Below are positions 27,176 through 37,966 of a stretch of DNA of 64,000 bases, piece by piece. The stretch lies in assembly GCA_028698335.1 (NCBI GenBank), contig JAQVDP010000011.1:1-64000 (forward strand), given 5' to 3'. The position numbers and the translations under genes were made by a program. This DNA comes from Nevskiales bacterium. GTDB lineage: Bacteria > Pseudomonadota > Gammaproteobacteria > Nevskiales > Nevskiaceae. The notes beneath the pieces are model-generated. The model was not told where the DNA came from and searched no databases. It worked only from the letters and a program-made list of their open reading frames with translations. Numbering within the stretch: position 1 is the stretch's first letter; the number at the start of each line of letters is the position of its first letter.

Positions 27176-28543
27176 CTAGGTGCCGGAGACGGTCGGCAGC
27201 ACGCCTTCTTCGTGCAGCTTGTCGTAGTGGCTGACGATGTTGGCGCGGGCCAGCGGCAGCAATCGTGGGTCCAGGTCGGGGTAGATCAGTCCCAGCATTT
27301 CGTCGACCGAATGACCTTCATGGTGCAGGGCGAGCACCTGTTTTTCGCGCAGTTCCCGATGGTGCAGCGTGTCGCGCAGGCGGTAGGTCGAGCCCATGCC
27401 GACGCCATGTGACGGATAGATCGTCTTGGGGTCGAGGGCGATGATCCGGCGCAGCGATTCGAAGTATTTGCGCATGTTGCCTTCCGGCTTGCTGATCACC
27501 ACGGTCCCGAGTCCCTGGATCAGGTCGCCGACCAGGCACCAGGCGCGGTCCTCCGGCATCAGCGCCAGCTGTCCTTCGTCGTGCCCGGGCACTGCATGGA
27601 CGTGGACCGCGCGGCCCAGCCAGCGGCACAGCACGTCGCCTTCCCGGTAGGTATTCAGATTGATGCCGTCGAAGTAATGCCCGCCGGTGAGGGCCACGAT
27701 CCGCAGGCGCGTGTCCTCCGACATCCCCATCGGCACTTCGAAATGCCGGGCGATCTGGTTCGCGCGTTCGCGGTGGTCCGGATGGTGGTGGGTCAGGAAG
27801 ATCTCGTGGATGCCGTAGCGCTGGACCAGTGCGCACAGTTTCTCCATCTCGGCATCGTCGGCGGGCGACGGATCGACGAGCACCCGATGTGACTGCATGT
27901 CGCCGAGCAGGAAGCAGTTGGTGTGATGTGCCGGTGGCAGCGTGTTCGACTTCACCAGAATCTGGCGGACGCCATGCATCGATTCGATCAGCGGCAGTTC
28001 CGAAGGCGGGCGGCTGGCGAAATGCAGGCCCGGAACCTCGGTCGCGTCCAGTGAATCAGCCAGGGCCCTGAGCACCGCGACGGTGGGCGGCGCGGCGAGC
28101 AGCGCGCCGTCCAGGTAGCGCTGCAGCCAGGCCGCCGGGGTGGCCCAATCCACAGCGGCGACCTCGTTGGTATCGATCTTCAGGTCGGGCTGCTTGCGCA
28201 GCACGACTGCATAGAAATGGGTGTTGAAGCGCACGGGCGCCGGTGGCGGGGTCAGCGCCAGGCCCAGCGGACGGATCTCGGCCACGTCGCCGCGCGTCTG
28301 TGCCGCGACCAGGTCGAACTGGATTTCCTCGTCCAGCTCGCGTGCCAGCGCGCGCATCAGCCGGGCGTCGTGGCCGCTCCAGGCATCCGGGAGCGGCGCT
28401 CCTTCGGCGTCCTCGGCGTCGACCTTGCCGCCCGGAAATGCGGAGTAGCCGGGAAAGGCGCTCAGAAAGGCCTGCCGCTGTGCGACCAGAATCCGGTCGT
28501 CGCAGATCAGGACGGCAGTGACGGCGTCGACGATGCGGCTCAT
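27176..28543 (-). CDS. Nudix hydrolase-metallo-beta-lactamase fusion
   Basis: The 455-aa protein joins a Nudix-like domain (about 1-165) to an MBL-fold hydrolase domain (about 195-455) similar to the LACTB2 type. The Nudix box starts normally with G38-x5-E44, but REL-DEE comes at 68-73, so the usual 7-residue spacing is stretched to 23. The MBL part has THHHPDH at 251-257, VPGHDEGQL, VGDLIQG and PSHGVGMG, the normal metal ligands. The C-terminus is helical with HHEGHSVDEMLGLIYPDL, as in LACTB2-like nucleases. Substrates are unknown. Confidence 0.87.
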   Translation of the reverse strand: MSRIVDAVTAVLICDDRILVAQRQAFLSAFPGYSAFPGGKVDAEDAEGAPLPDAWSGHDARLMRALARELDEEIQFDLVAAQTRGDVAEIRPLGLALTPPPAPVRFNTHFYAVVLRKQPDLKIDTNEVAAVDWATPAAWLQRYLDGALLAAPPTVAVLRALADSLDATEVPGLHFASRPPSELPLIESMHGVRQILVKSNTLPPAHHTNCFLLGDMQSHRVLVDPSPADDAEMEKLCALVQRYGIHEIFLTHHHPDHRERANQIARHFEVPMGMSEDTRLRIVALTGGHYFDGINLNTYREGDVLCRWLGRAVHVHAVPGHDEGQLALMPEDRAWCLVGDLIQGLGTVVISKPEGNMRKYFESLRRIIALDPKTIYPSHGVGMGSTYRLRDTLHHRELREKQVLALHHEGHSVDEMLGLIYPDLDPRLLPLARANIVSHYDKLHEEGVLPTVSGT

Positions 28544-28578
28544 GCGCGTATGGTAACCCGCCGATGTCGGGCATCAGA

Positions 28579-28610
28579 ACGCCCGCAGGCGGCGGAGCAC
28601 CTGCGGGCGT
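28579..28610 (-). terminator. Hairpin downstream of the SmpA-like gene
   Basis: A perfect 11-bp inverted repeat (ACGCCCGCAGG at 28579-28589, CCTGCGGGCGT at 28600-28610) with a 10-nt loop lies 25 bp after the stop of the minus-strand lipoprotein gene. No strong U-run follows, so it is a weak terminator or an RNA-stabilising hairpin. Confidence 0.45.
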
Positions 28611-28634
28611 ATGTCAGATCCCGGAAGATGAGGC

Positions 28635-28907
28635 TTACTTTTCGCGTGGCTCGATGTGCTTGATCGAGAGTTTTTCGCCGGTAAAGGTCGCCGTGATGGT
28701 GTGCTTCGGGCCGTTCCAGGTTTCGGTCGAGACGGTGAGCTTGCCGATTCCGCCACCGGAAACGTCGTCCGGTTTGCCCAGGATCTGATGGACTTCGTCC
28801 TGTGTCATGCCGGACTCGAGTTTCTCGTAGTTGTCCGGCGTGACCTTGCTGCAGGCGCTGACGAGCAGCAGCGTCAGGGCGGCCAGGGCGATGCGGGTGC
28901 GGTTCAT
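28635..28907 (-). CDS. Small SmpA/BamE-like (DUF3862-type) lipoprotein
   Basis: The 90-aa product has a lipoprotein signal (lipobox VSAC, Cys19) and one small domain with NYEKLESGMTQDEVHQILGKPD. This segment is the typical helix-turn of BamE/SmpA and DUF3862 proteins. BamE is part of the outer-membrane protein assembly complex, but this protein is shorter and may be a related stand-alone lipoprotein. The gene stands alone between the Nudix-MBL and RcnB-like genes, with its own hairpin downstream. Confidence 0.75.
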   Translation of the reverse strand: MNRTRIALAALTLLLVSACSKVTPDNYEKLESGMTQDEVHQILGKPDDVSGGGIGKLTVSTETWNGPKHTITATFTGEKLSIKHIEPREK

Positions 28908-29021
28908 GACAGGCGGGACTCCGGCAGAGGTTCTGGTTGGATGTGCTGGGGCGGTATGGTCGCAGAAAACGTCGGTTTCCGGTGAAGTGGCGGTTGCCGC
29001 GGCTGCGCCGAGGAGCCCGAC

Positions 29022-29462
29022 TCAGTAGAGGTCGAATGCGTCGAGCAGAACGTGGGTCGCCGCGATGACCCGGACGATCTGGTTATCAATGCGCACGGTG
29101 ATGACGCCGTCCGGCTGCGGCGGCAGCCGGCGGATCACGTCTCGCGGCAGCGGTTCGTGATAGGCCCAGACGTCGCTCGGAATCGGTTGGCCGTGTTGCA
29201 TTTTCTTCTGCCATCCCGGCGGCAGGGCCTTGCCCTTTGCCAGGCGCTTCTCCATGCCCTTGTTGAGCGGCTTCGCCTTCGCCTGCGGGGCCGGCTGCTG
29301 CTGGCGGTAGTAGGAGCGGATGGTTTCGCGTTCGCGGTCGGTCAGGATCACGCGGACTCCGCCGCCGACGTCGACGCTGACGGAGTCGGCCAGAGCCGGA
29401 CCGCCGAAGCCGAGACTGCCGGCGAAAACCGTTGCCGCGAGCAGGAAATGCTTTGTTGTCAT
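29022..29462 (-). CDS. RcnB/CigR-like exported protein
   Basis: From the ATG at 29462 the product is 146 aa: a signal peptide (cleavage near PALA-DS), a basic lysine-rich segment (about 60-85, containing LNKGMEKRLAKGKALPPGW) and a C-terminal beta part (PLPRDVIRRLPPQPDGV...). This matches the pattern of anti-virulence CigR-type and RcnB-like periplasmic proteins. Function is not established. The earlier in-frame Met at 29540 would put a non-signal stretch before the hydrophobic segment, so the internal start is preferred. Confidence 0.68.
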   Translation of the reverse strand: MTTKHFLLAATVFAGSLGFGGPALADSVSVDVGGGVRVILTDRERETIRSYYRQQQPAPQAKAKPLNKGMEKRLAKGKALPPGWQKKMQHGQPIPSDVWAYHEPLPRDVIRRLPPQPDGVITVRIDNQIVRVIAATHVLLDAFDLY

Positions 29463-29604
29463 GGCAGTTGATCCTCCTGGTGTCCGGTCCATTAGCCCCC
29501 GCCAGCCATGAACCGGCCCTGAACTGGCGCGGGGGCGCATTCCCTTTTCCGGCTGAGCGTGGACAATAGGCGCGCCCCATCATTCTGCCAACGAGTCTTA
29601 GAGA

Positions 29605-30753
29605 GTGAGCACCCTTCAATCCTGCCATGCACACGGCCAGTCCATCTGGCTGGACTTCATCCGTCGCCAACTGATCGCTTCGGGGGAGCTGGGGCGCCTC
29701 ATCGATCAGGACGGCATCCGTGGCGTCACCTCGAATCCGGCGATTTTCGAGAAAGCCATCGGCGGCAGCAGCGACTACGACGCGGCGCTGGCTGCCGCCG
29801 TCGCAGCGGGTCAGTCCGATCCGGAGCAGCTCTTCGAACACCTGGCGATCGAGGATATCCGGGCGGCGGCGGACGTCCTTGCCGGCCTCTACCGCGACAG
29901 CGATGGTGTCGACGGCTATGTCAGCCTGGAGGTGTCCCCGCATCTGGCGATGGACCTGGACGCGACTGTCGCCAATGCACGGCGTCTGTGGCGCGCCGTC
30001 GACCGGCCCAATCTGATGATCAAGGTGCCGGCGACCGAGCCCGGCATCGCGGCGGTGCGGGTGCTGATCGGCGAGGGGATCAACGTCAACGTGACGCTGC
30101 TGTTCGCGCGAGCGGCGTATCGTGCCGTGGCGCAGGCCTATCTAGAGGGGCTCGAGACCCTTGCGGCCGCTGGCGGTGAGCTGCGCTCGGTCGCGAGCGT
30201 GGCGAGTTTCTTCGTCAGCCGTATCGATACCGCGATCGACGCGATGATCGACGAGCGCCTGGCCGATACATCGGCTGAGCAGGGCTCACAACTCGCGGCG
30301 CTGCGGGGGCGGATCGCCGTGGCCAACGCCAAGATGGCGTACCAGGACTTTCTGGAGATCGAGGCATCGCCGCGCTGGCAGCGCCTGGCGGCCCAGGGCG
30401 CGCGGCCGCAGCGGCTGTTGTGGGCGAGCACCGGCACCAAGAATCCGGCGTACAGCGACGTGCTCTATGTCGAAACGCTGATCGGTCGCGACACGGTCAA
30501 CACCGTGCCGCCGGCGACGATGGATGCGTTCCGGGATCATGGCAGCGTCGCCGACACCCTGACCGAGGGCGTCGCCGAGGCGCGCGAGCAGCTCGAGCAG
30601 CTGGCAGCCTTTGGGCTGTCGCTCGATCAGGTCGCCGCGCAGCTGCTCGGCGACGGCGTGCAGCTGTTCGTCGACGCGCATGAGAAGCTGCTGGGGGCAG
30701 TTGCCCGCAAGGCGGACACGCTGCGCGCGGCTGCAGTCGATCCGGCGCGATGA
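29605..30753 (+). CDS. tal: Transaldolase, long (class 2) type
   Basis: Transaldolase moves a dihydroxyacetone unit between sugar phosphates in the non-oxidative pentose phosphate pathway. The 382-aa product is of the long type, with IRGVTSNPAIFEKAIGG near the N-terminus and the Schiff-base lysine in LMIKVPATEPG. Further features are GINVNVTLLFA, SVASFFVSRIDT and LWASTGTKNPAYSDVLYVE. The GTG start at 29605 is preceded by AGAG. It is followed at 13 bp by an MBL-fold gene and may be co-transcribed with it. Confidence 0.93.
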   Translation: MSTLQSCHAHGQSIWLDFIRRQLIASGELGRLIDQDGIRGVTSNPAIFEKAIGGSSDYDAALAAAVAAGQSDPEQLFEHLAIEDIRAAADVLAGLYRDSDGVDGYVSLEVSPHLAMDLDATVANARRLWRAVDRPNLMIKVPATEPGIAAVRVLIGEGINVNVTLLFARAAYRAVAQAYLEGLETLAAAGGELRSVASVASFFVSRIDTAIDAMIDERLADTSAEQGSQLAALRGRIAVANAKMAYQDFLEIEASPRWQRLAAQGARPQRLLWASTGTKNPAYSDVLYVETLIGRDTVNTVPPATMDAFRDHGSVADTLTEGVAEAREQLEQLAAFGLSLDQVAAQLLGDGVQLFVDAHEKLLGAVARKADTLRAAAVDPAR

Positions 30754-30766
30754 GCGAGGGCAGGTG

Positions 30767-31429
30767 ATGACCGGTTCGCTGAAGGTCGAGATCATCCCGG
30801 TGACGCCGTTCCAACAGAACTGCTCGCTGATCTGGGACGCCGATACGATGCGCGGCGCGTTGGTCGACGCAGGCGGTGAGGTCGATCGGCTCATTGAGGC
30901 CGTCGAGCAGCGGGGCGTCACGCTGGAAAAGCTGCTGGTGACGCATGGCCATCTCGACCACGTCGGCGTGGTGGCCGAATTGGCGGACCGACTGGGGTTG
31001 CCCATCGAGGGGCCGCAGGAGGACGACCGGTTCTGGATCGAAATGCTGCCGCAGGCGGCGCAGCAGTACGGGTTTCCGCCGGCGCGCAGCTTCGAGCCGA
31101 CGCGCTGGCTGCGCCAAGGCGATGAAGTGACGGTCGGTGGGCTGCGCCTGCAGGTGCTGCACTGCCCCGGCCACACGCCCGGGCATATCGTGCTGTTCGA
31201 GCCTCAGGCGCGGATCGCGATCGTCGGCGATGTGCTGTTCCAGGGCTCGATCGGGCGTACCGACTTTCCGCGCGGCAATCATGCCGACCTGATCCGGTCG
31301 ATCCGCGAGCGCCTGTTCCCGCTGGGAGATGACGTGACCTTTGTGCCGGGCCACGGCCCGCTGTCGACGTTCGGCGCGGAGCGGCAGCGCAATCCGTTCG
31401 TATCCGACGCGGCGGTCGGCACGGCCTGA
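30767..31429 (+). CDS. MBL-fold hydrolase, glyoxalase II-like (YcbL type)
   Basis: The 220-aa product is a metallo-beta-lactamase fold hydrolase with THGHLDHVG, CPGHTPGHIVLF, GDVLFQGSIGRTDFPRGNH and VPGHGPLSTFG. These give the full set of two-metal ligands seen in YcbL-type type II glyoxalases. The natural substrate is not certain. The ATG at 30767 follows a GAGGGCAG ribosome-binding stretch. It is convergent with cysH, with a small hairpin between them. Confidence 0.88.
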   Translation: MTGSLKVEIIPVTPFQQNCSLIWDADTMRGALVDAGGEVDRLIEAVEQRGVTLEKLLVTHGHLDHVGVVAELADRLGLPIEGPQEDDRFWIEMLPQAAQQYGFPPARSFEPTRWLRQGDEVTVGGLRLQVLHCPGHTPGHIVLFEPQARIAIVGDVLFQGSIGRTDFPRGNHADLIRSIRERLFPLGDDVTFVPGHGPLSTFGAERQRNPFVSDAAVGTA

Positions 31430-31439
31430 CGGCCGGATT

Positions 31440-31457
31440 CGCCCACCGGTGTGGGCG
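31440..31457. terminator. Hairpin between two convergent genes
   Basis: CGCCCAC at 31440-31446 and GTGGGCG at 31451-31457 form a 7-bp stem with a 4-base loop in the gap between the MBL-fold gene and cysH. It may act as a bidirectional terminator, but it has no U-run on either strand. Confidence 0.35.
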
Positions 31458-31467
31458 GGTGGGACGG

Positions 31468-32169
31468 TCAGAGGTGCAGGCCGCACTCGGTCTTGGGCTT
31501 GCCCAGCCAGCGTCCGCTGCGGCCGTCGCCGCGGACGGTGCAATGGCTGCAGCCGATCGACGAGTAGCCCTGCGCCACCAGCGGGTGGAACGGCAGCTGA
31601 TGCTCGCGGATATACGTATCGCGCTGCTCGCGGGTGACGTCGATCATCGGGTTGAACTTGATGATGCCGCGACGGAACTCGAAGATGTCGAGTCCCGCGC
31701 GATGTTCGGTCTGCCAGCGCATCAGGCTCGAGACCCAGACGTGATAGTTCGGCTTGACCGCTTCCAGCGGTTCAACCTTGTTGATCGAGCAGCAGAAGTC
31801 GGGGTCCTTTTCCCAGGTTCGCTCCTCGACCGTGAACTGGTGCTTCCAGTCCTCGGCGCGCAGGTCGGCGACGCGCAGCTTGAACAGATCGATCAGGTAC
31901 TGGCGGTAGGCCAGGGTCTCCGGGAAGTGGTATCCGGTATCGATGAAATGAATCAGCTGCTGGGGGCGGATGCGGGAGATGATGTGCAGGAAGTATGCGG
32001 ACGTCGCCGCAAATGACGACGTCACCAGCACCTTGTCCGGCGCGAAGTCTTCGTAGAGGCGGGCAATCCGCTCCTCGAAATGCAGCGGCGCATACTCGGC
32101 GTTGAGGGCGTCGAGGTCCGGCCCCTCGGAGGGGGCGGTGCGAATGAGCTGTGCTGCGGTGGCTGACAC
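31468..32169 (-). CDS. cysH: Adenylyl-/phosphoadenylyl-sulfate reductase, Fe-S type
   Basis: CysH reduces APS or PAPS to sulfite in assimilatory sulfate reduction. The 233-aa product has the PAPS-loop-like SSFAATSAYFLH region and the catalytic C-terminal KTECGLHL (Cys229). It also has the four cysteines C126-C127 and C207-x2-C210 that bind a [4Fe-4S] cluster. This cysteine set marks APS-using reductases rather than E. coli-type PAPS reductases. No other cys gene lies next to it in the window. Confidence 0.94.
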   Translation of the reverse strand: MSATAAQLIRTAPSEGPDLDALNAEYAPLHFEERIARLYEDFAPDKVLVTSSFAATSAYFLHIISRIRPQQLIHFIDTGYHFPETLAYRQYLIDLFKLRVADLRAEDWKHQFTVEERTWEKDPDFCCSINKVEPLEAVKPNYHVWVSSLMRWQTEHRAGLDIFEFRRGIIKFNPMIDVTREQRDTYIREHQLPFHPLVAQGYSSIGCSHCTVRGDGRSGRWLGKPKTECGLHL

Positions 32170-32312
32170 TTCGATGCTTCCTTGATTGGCGCCGTCGGGG
32201 GTGCCGGCGATTCGGCGACGAGTCTAAGAGCCGGGTCCGGCCCATACAATCGAAGCGCGCCGATTCGGCGCAAAAGGAATATCGATATAGCGGCGGCGCC
32301 CCCGCGCCGTGC

Positions 32313-32738
32313 TCAGGACCAGCTGCGTTTGAAGCGGTGCAGATCCCGGCGCTGCTGTTTGGTCGGCCGATCTTCGCTGACCAGTCCGCTCGCGGCCTTG
32401 CGTTCGGCGCGGTTCTGTTCGCGGCGCGCTGCGCTTTGCTGGGTCTCGCTGTACAGCCGGCGTGCCTCGGGCGCCCCGCGGCGTTGATCGGACAGTGCCT
32501 CGACGATGACCTCGACCTCATCCCAGCCCTGTTTGATGCGCAGACGTGCGCCGACCGAGACGGTCTTGCTGACCTTGCAGCGCTGGTCGTCGTAACGGAC
32601 ATGGCCGCTCTCGACCGCCTGCTTCGCCAGGTTCCGGGTCTTGAAGAAACGGGCGGCCCACAGCCACTTGTCCAGGCGAACCGATGTGTCAGAGCCTGAG
32701 GCAGGGGTGTTTGAGTTCGGGGGCGGGCACATGGGCAA
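32313..32738 (-). CDS. hslR: Heat-shock protein 15 homologue (S4 domain)
   Basis: The 141-aa product has an S4 RNA-binding domain near the N-terminus (VRLDKWLWAARFFKTRNLA) and a basic, arginine- and lysine-rich C-terminal tail. This is the Hsp15 pattern; Hsp15 binds the 50S subunit carrying a stalled nascent chain and helps free it. The N-terminal ~18 residues before the domain are low-complexity, so the true start may be one of the internal codons. It is divergent from the diguanylate cyclase gene by 142 bp. Confidence 0.88.
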   Translation of the reverse strand: MPMCPPPNSNTPASGSDTSVRLDKWLWAARFFKTRNLAKQAVESGHVRYDDQRCKVSKTVSVGARLRIKQGWDEVEVIVEALSDQRRGAPEARRLYSETQQSAARREQNRAERKAASGLVSEDRPTKQQRRDLHRFKRSWS

Positions 32739-32880
32739 CGTCGATGTCGTCAGATGATGGTCGGTGATCGGGGCGAAACATTCCGCAGTCCGCCGTGGCC
32801 GTTGGTCGGAATTCGAGGGGGCGGGCCGGCGATGTATGCCAGCGTGAGACCAGCCGTCCTATTTCCCGACGTGAGGCACG

Positions 32881-34287
32881 ATGAAGCAAGCGGTCGACAG
32901 CCGGGTGGAGCCCTATACAAGGGGCTTTGAACGCGTGCTGTTGTCGCTGGCCGCGCTGCTGCCCGCGGTCGGAGCATGGTATCTCCATTACTTCGAAATC
33001 GGGGCGCGGGTCTTTCACGGTCCGCGCATCCACGAGCTGGCAATCGGGATCTCCGTCCTTGCGAGCGGTTTCGTGGCGTACGTGGCCATCCGCTGCTTTG
33101 CGTCCAGCGGGGAAGTGTTTCTGCGCTGGCTGGCCCTGGCTCTGGTTGCGGAAACGGTCATCTACGCGCCGCATGGCCTGTTCACGCCGCTGGCGCACGA
33201 CCATACCGCGCTGTTCCTGATTTACGGTCCGGCTTCGCGATTCGGGATGGCGATTCTGCTGATGGTCGGGCTGATGCGTTACTCGGTGCCTGCAGTGCCC
33301 ATCGAGGCGCGGTCGCGGCGGTTCTGGTGGCGAGGGGCGGTGGCTCTCGTGTCGTTCGATGTCGTGCTGGGAATGGTAGCGCTCCTGTATTCGGCGGCGA
33401 TGCCGGTGCTGCGTCTGATTTTCGAATATGGAGCCCTGCTGATCACGTTGATCGCGATCGTGCTGATGCTGATGCGGCCCAAGGCATCGCCGCTGATGCG
33501 CATCTACACCTTTGCACTCACAGGATTCGCAACAGCATCCATCGTATTCATTTTCGCTCGCCCATGGACGCATCTGTGGTGGTACGCGCACGCGGTGTTT
33601 GCAGCCGCGTTCATGCTGCTTGGCTTTGGCGTGTTGCGGGCGTTTCACACTACCGGTTCGTTTTCCGGCGTGTTCAGCCAGGAAGAACTGATGCGCCGGT
33701 TGCGATCCGAGAAGGAACGGGCAGAGGTCGCTGCGCGCGAGCTGATGCGCGCCAACCAGCGATTGGAGCAGCTGGCTGCGACCGACTCGCTGACCGGCGT
33801 GGCGAACCGGCGGCGGCTCATCGCCGGCGCCCAGAGAGAGTGTGAGCGGGCTCGGCGCGGTCGGACGCCGTTGGCGTTGCTGTTGATCGACATCGACCAT
33901 TTCAAGGCGGTCAACGACCGCTATGGGCATGCAGCCGGTGACGCCGTCCTGAAGCGGTTTGCGGAAGAAGGCGTCGCGGTTTTGCGCGAGATCGATCTGA
34001 TGGGGCGCATCGGCGGCGAGGAATTCGCAGTCGTGCTGCCTGATGCCGATTCCGACGAAGCGCTGCATGTGGCGCAACGATTGCGCGCTGCGGCTTCTGC
34101 GATGGTGGTCGGAGATGTTGCGGACCCTGAGTTCCGGGTGACGGTGAGTGTGGGGGTCGCAGTCCTCGGCGCCGACGGCACTGACCCACAAAGCCTGTTG
34201 CGTGCCGCGGACCATCGCCTGTACCTGGCCAAGGGTGCGGGACGTGACCGGGTTGTCGGCGTGAACTGCCGGCTGCAGACGGGATAG
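32881..34287 (+). CDS. Membrane-bound diguanylate cyclase
   Basis: The 468-aa protein has about seven or eight hydrophobic segments in the N-terminal 250 residues, a short helical linker (ERAEVAARELMRANQRLEQL) and a C-terminal GGDEF domain (about 300-465). The active site is intact: GGEEF at 378-382, LLLIDIDHFKAVNDRYGH, and the inhibitory RxxD (R369-D372) five residues before the motif. It should make c-di-GMP and be product-inhibited. The signal sensed by the membrane part is unknown. It is followed by a truncated haemoglobin gene. Confidence 0.92.
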   Translation: MKQAVDSRVEPYTRGFERVLLSLAALLPAVGAWYLHYFEIGARVFHGPRIHELAIGISVLASGFVAYVAIRCFASSGEVFLRWLALALVAETVIYAPHGLFTPLAHDHTALFLIYGPASRFGMAILLMVGLMRYSVPAVPIEARSRRFWWRGAVALVSFDVVLGMVALLYSAAMPVLRLIFEYGALLITLIAIVLMLMRPKASPLMRIYTFALTGFATASIVFIFARPWTHLWWYAHAVFAAAFMLLGFGVLRAFHTTGSFSGVFSQEELMRRLRSEKERAEVAARELMRANQRLEQLAATDSLTGVANRRRLIAGAQRECERARRGRTPLALLLIDIDHFKAVNDRYGHAAGDAVLKRFAEEGVAVLREIDLMGRIGGEEFAVVLPDADSDEALHVAQRLRAAASAMVVGDVADPEFRVTVSVGVAVLGADGTDPQSLLRAADHRLYLAKGAGRDRVVGVNCRLQTG

Positions 34288-34338
34288 CCCGAGCTTGTTG
34301 CAACCGCGTGCCGTCGCAGGAGGCTGACTTCTCGGCGA

Positions 34339-34344
34339 TATAAT
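34339..34344 (+). promoter_or_regulatory. -10 box upstream of the truncated haemoglobin gene
   Basis: A consensus TATAAT lies 28 bases before the ATG chosen for the haemoglobin. The expected start of transcription would be near 34351, which makes the GTG at 34354 unlikely as a start because it would leave almost no leader. No good -35 hexamer is seen at 17 bp. Confidence 0.45.
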
Positions 34345-34371
34345 CTGCTGCACGTGAGTATGGATGGACCG

Positions 34372-34797
34372 ATGAACGATTCAGAAGGTGTGCCGACGCC
34401 GTTCAGCAGGATTGGTGGTGAGGCCGTTGTGCGGCGTCTGGTGGATGCGTTCTACGACCGGATGGACCGGGAGCCTGCGTACGCCAAGCTCCGTGCCATG
34501 CATCCCGCGAGCCTCGACGGATCCCGCGACAAGCTGTTCTGGTTCCTGTGCGGCTGGCTCGGCGGGCCGCAGCATTTCGTCGAGCGTTTCGGGCATCCGC
34601 GACTGCGTGCTCGGCACCTGCCGTTCTCGATCGGTTTCGAGGAGCGCGATCAGTGGCTCGACTGCATGTTCAGAGCCATCGCCGACTGTGGCGTCGAGGA
34701 AGGCCTGGCCAAGGAGATGGCTCGCAGTCTGTATTCGACGGCTGACTGGATGCGCAACCGGGAAGAGGAACATCCCGACGCCAACGTGTCAGCCTGA
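34372..34797 (+). CDS. Group II truncated haemoglobin
   Basis: The 141-aa product is a 2-on-2 globin of group II. It has FSRIGGEAVVRRLVDAFYDRM, FLCGWLGGPQHFVERFGHP and RLRARHLPFSIGFEERDQW, in which the His of RARHLP is the proximal haem ligand and the later Trp is the family-conserved one. Group II globins bind O2 and NO. Possible starts are GTG 34354, ATG 34360 and ATG 34372. The last is chosen because of the -10 position and because it gives a typical N-terminus. It follows the diguanylate cyclase gene. Confidence 0.92.
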   Translation: MNDSEGVPTPFSRIGGEAVVRRLVDAFYDRMDREPAYAKLRAMHPASLDGSRDKLFWFLCGWLGGPQHFVERFGHPRLRARHLPFSIGFEERDQWLDCMFRAIADCGVEEGLAKEMARSLYSTADWMRNREEEHPDANVSA

Positions 34798-34826
34798 GTG
34801 GTCGGAGCCGCCAGTCCGGTGCCTGG

Positions 34827-35270
34827 TCAGTCGTCGCGGTGAGGCGGCAGGATCTCGACCCGCGTCGAGGTGGTCGCGCGGTATTCGCCTTCGATGATGA
34901 CCGGCGGGCGCAGGTCGGGATTGCGCCGCAGCATCGCGGTCTCCGCCCTGGCCGCCAGCCAGCGCCTTAGCGGCGGCAGCAGCAGCGGCAGCGCCAGGAT
35001 GTCCGACAGCAGGCCGGGCACTAGCAACAGCAATCCGGCGATCACGCCAAGGCTGCCTTCGGTCAGTGCCCGTGTCGGAAGCTCGCCGCGCTGCATCGCC
35101 GCCTGCGCATTGAACATGACGCGGAAGCCCTGGCGCTGGATCATGCTGCCACCGGCGATCGCCGCGCCGATCAGGATCGCGACCACCGTCAGGACGCCGA
35201 AACGGTCGGCGACGGTGGCGATCAGCCAGATTTCGATGAACAGCCAGGCAATCAACAGCAATAAGCGCAT
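34827..35270 (-). CDS. fxsA: FxsA family membrane protein
   Basis: The 147-aa product has an N-terminal membrane segment (MRLLLLIAWLFIEIWLIATV), a second one (VLTVVAILIGAAIAGG) and a third near LGVIAGLLLLVPGLLSDILA, the conserved FxsA core with the PGLLSD motif. FxsA is known from E. coli, where its overexpression relieves F-plasmid exclusion of phage T7. Its normal role is not clear. It is divergent from lon across a 258-bp gap that holds a heat-shock-like promoter. Confidence 0.9.
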   Translation of the reverse strand: MRLLLLIAWLFIEIWLIATVADRFGVLTVVAILIGAAIAGGSMIQRQGFRVMFNAQAAMQRGELPTRALTEGSLGVIAGLLLLVPGLLSDILALPLLLPPLRRWLAARAETAMLRRNPDLRPPVIIEGEYRATTSTRVEILPPHRDD

Positions 35271-35450
35271 CGGAGGGGGGCGGCTCGCAGGCGGTGGCCG
35301 GACACAGTAACCCCCGAGGCCGGTTGCCGTCGACGCGGCCGATGTCGTCAGGAGATCGGATCAGGTTCAGGAATAGCGCGCAAGCCTATGACCTGAAAGT
35401 ACTTCTCATCACGTCGCGGAGTGTCGTCCGCACCGTCGGCAAGCAACTTG

Positions 35451-35478
35451 CTTGATTTGCCGGGGATCGGCCTCATAC
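35451..35478 (+). promoter_or_regulatory. Sigma-32 (heat-shock)-like promoter of lon
   Basis: CTTGATT at 35451-35457 and CCTCATAC at 35471-35478 with a 13-bp spacer fit the sigma-32 pattern CTTGAAA - 11 to 16 bp - CCCATnT with few mismatches. It lies about 50 bp before the lon start codon, the right place. A second, CATAAT, element at 35497-35502 could be part of a sigma-70 promoter. Confidence 0.6.
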
Positions 35479-35528
35479 AGCTAATGAGCCTTTCGGCATA
35501 ATGCCCTCAATTACGAGCAGGAGTCCCC

Positions 35529-37937
<2,409 letters not shown>

Positions 37938-37966
37938 CGCGGGCGGGCGCCGGATCGGCGTGATCT

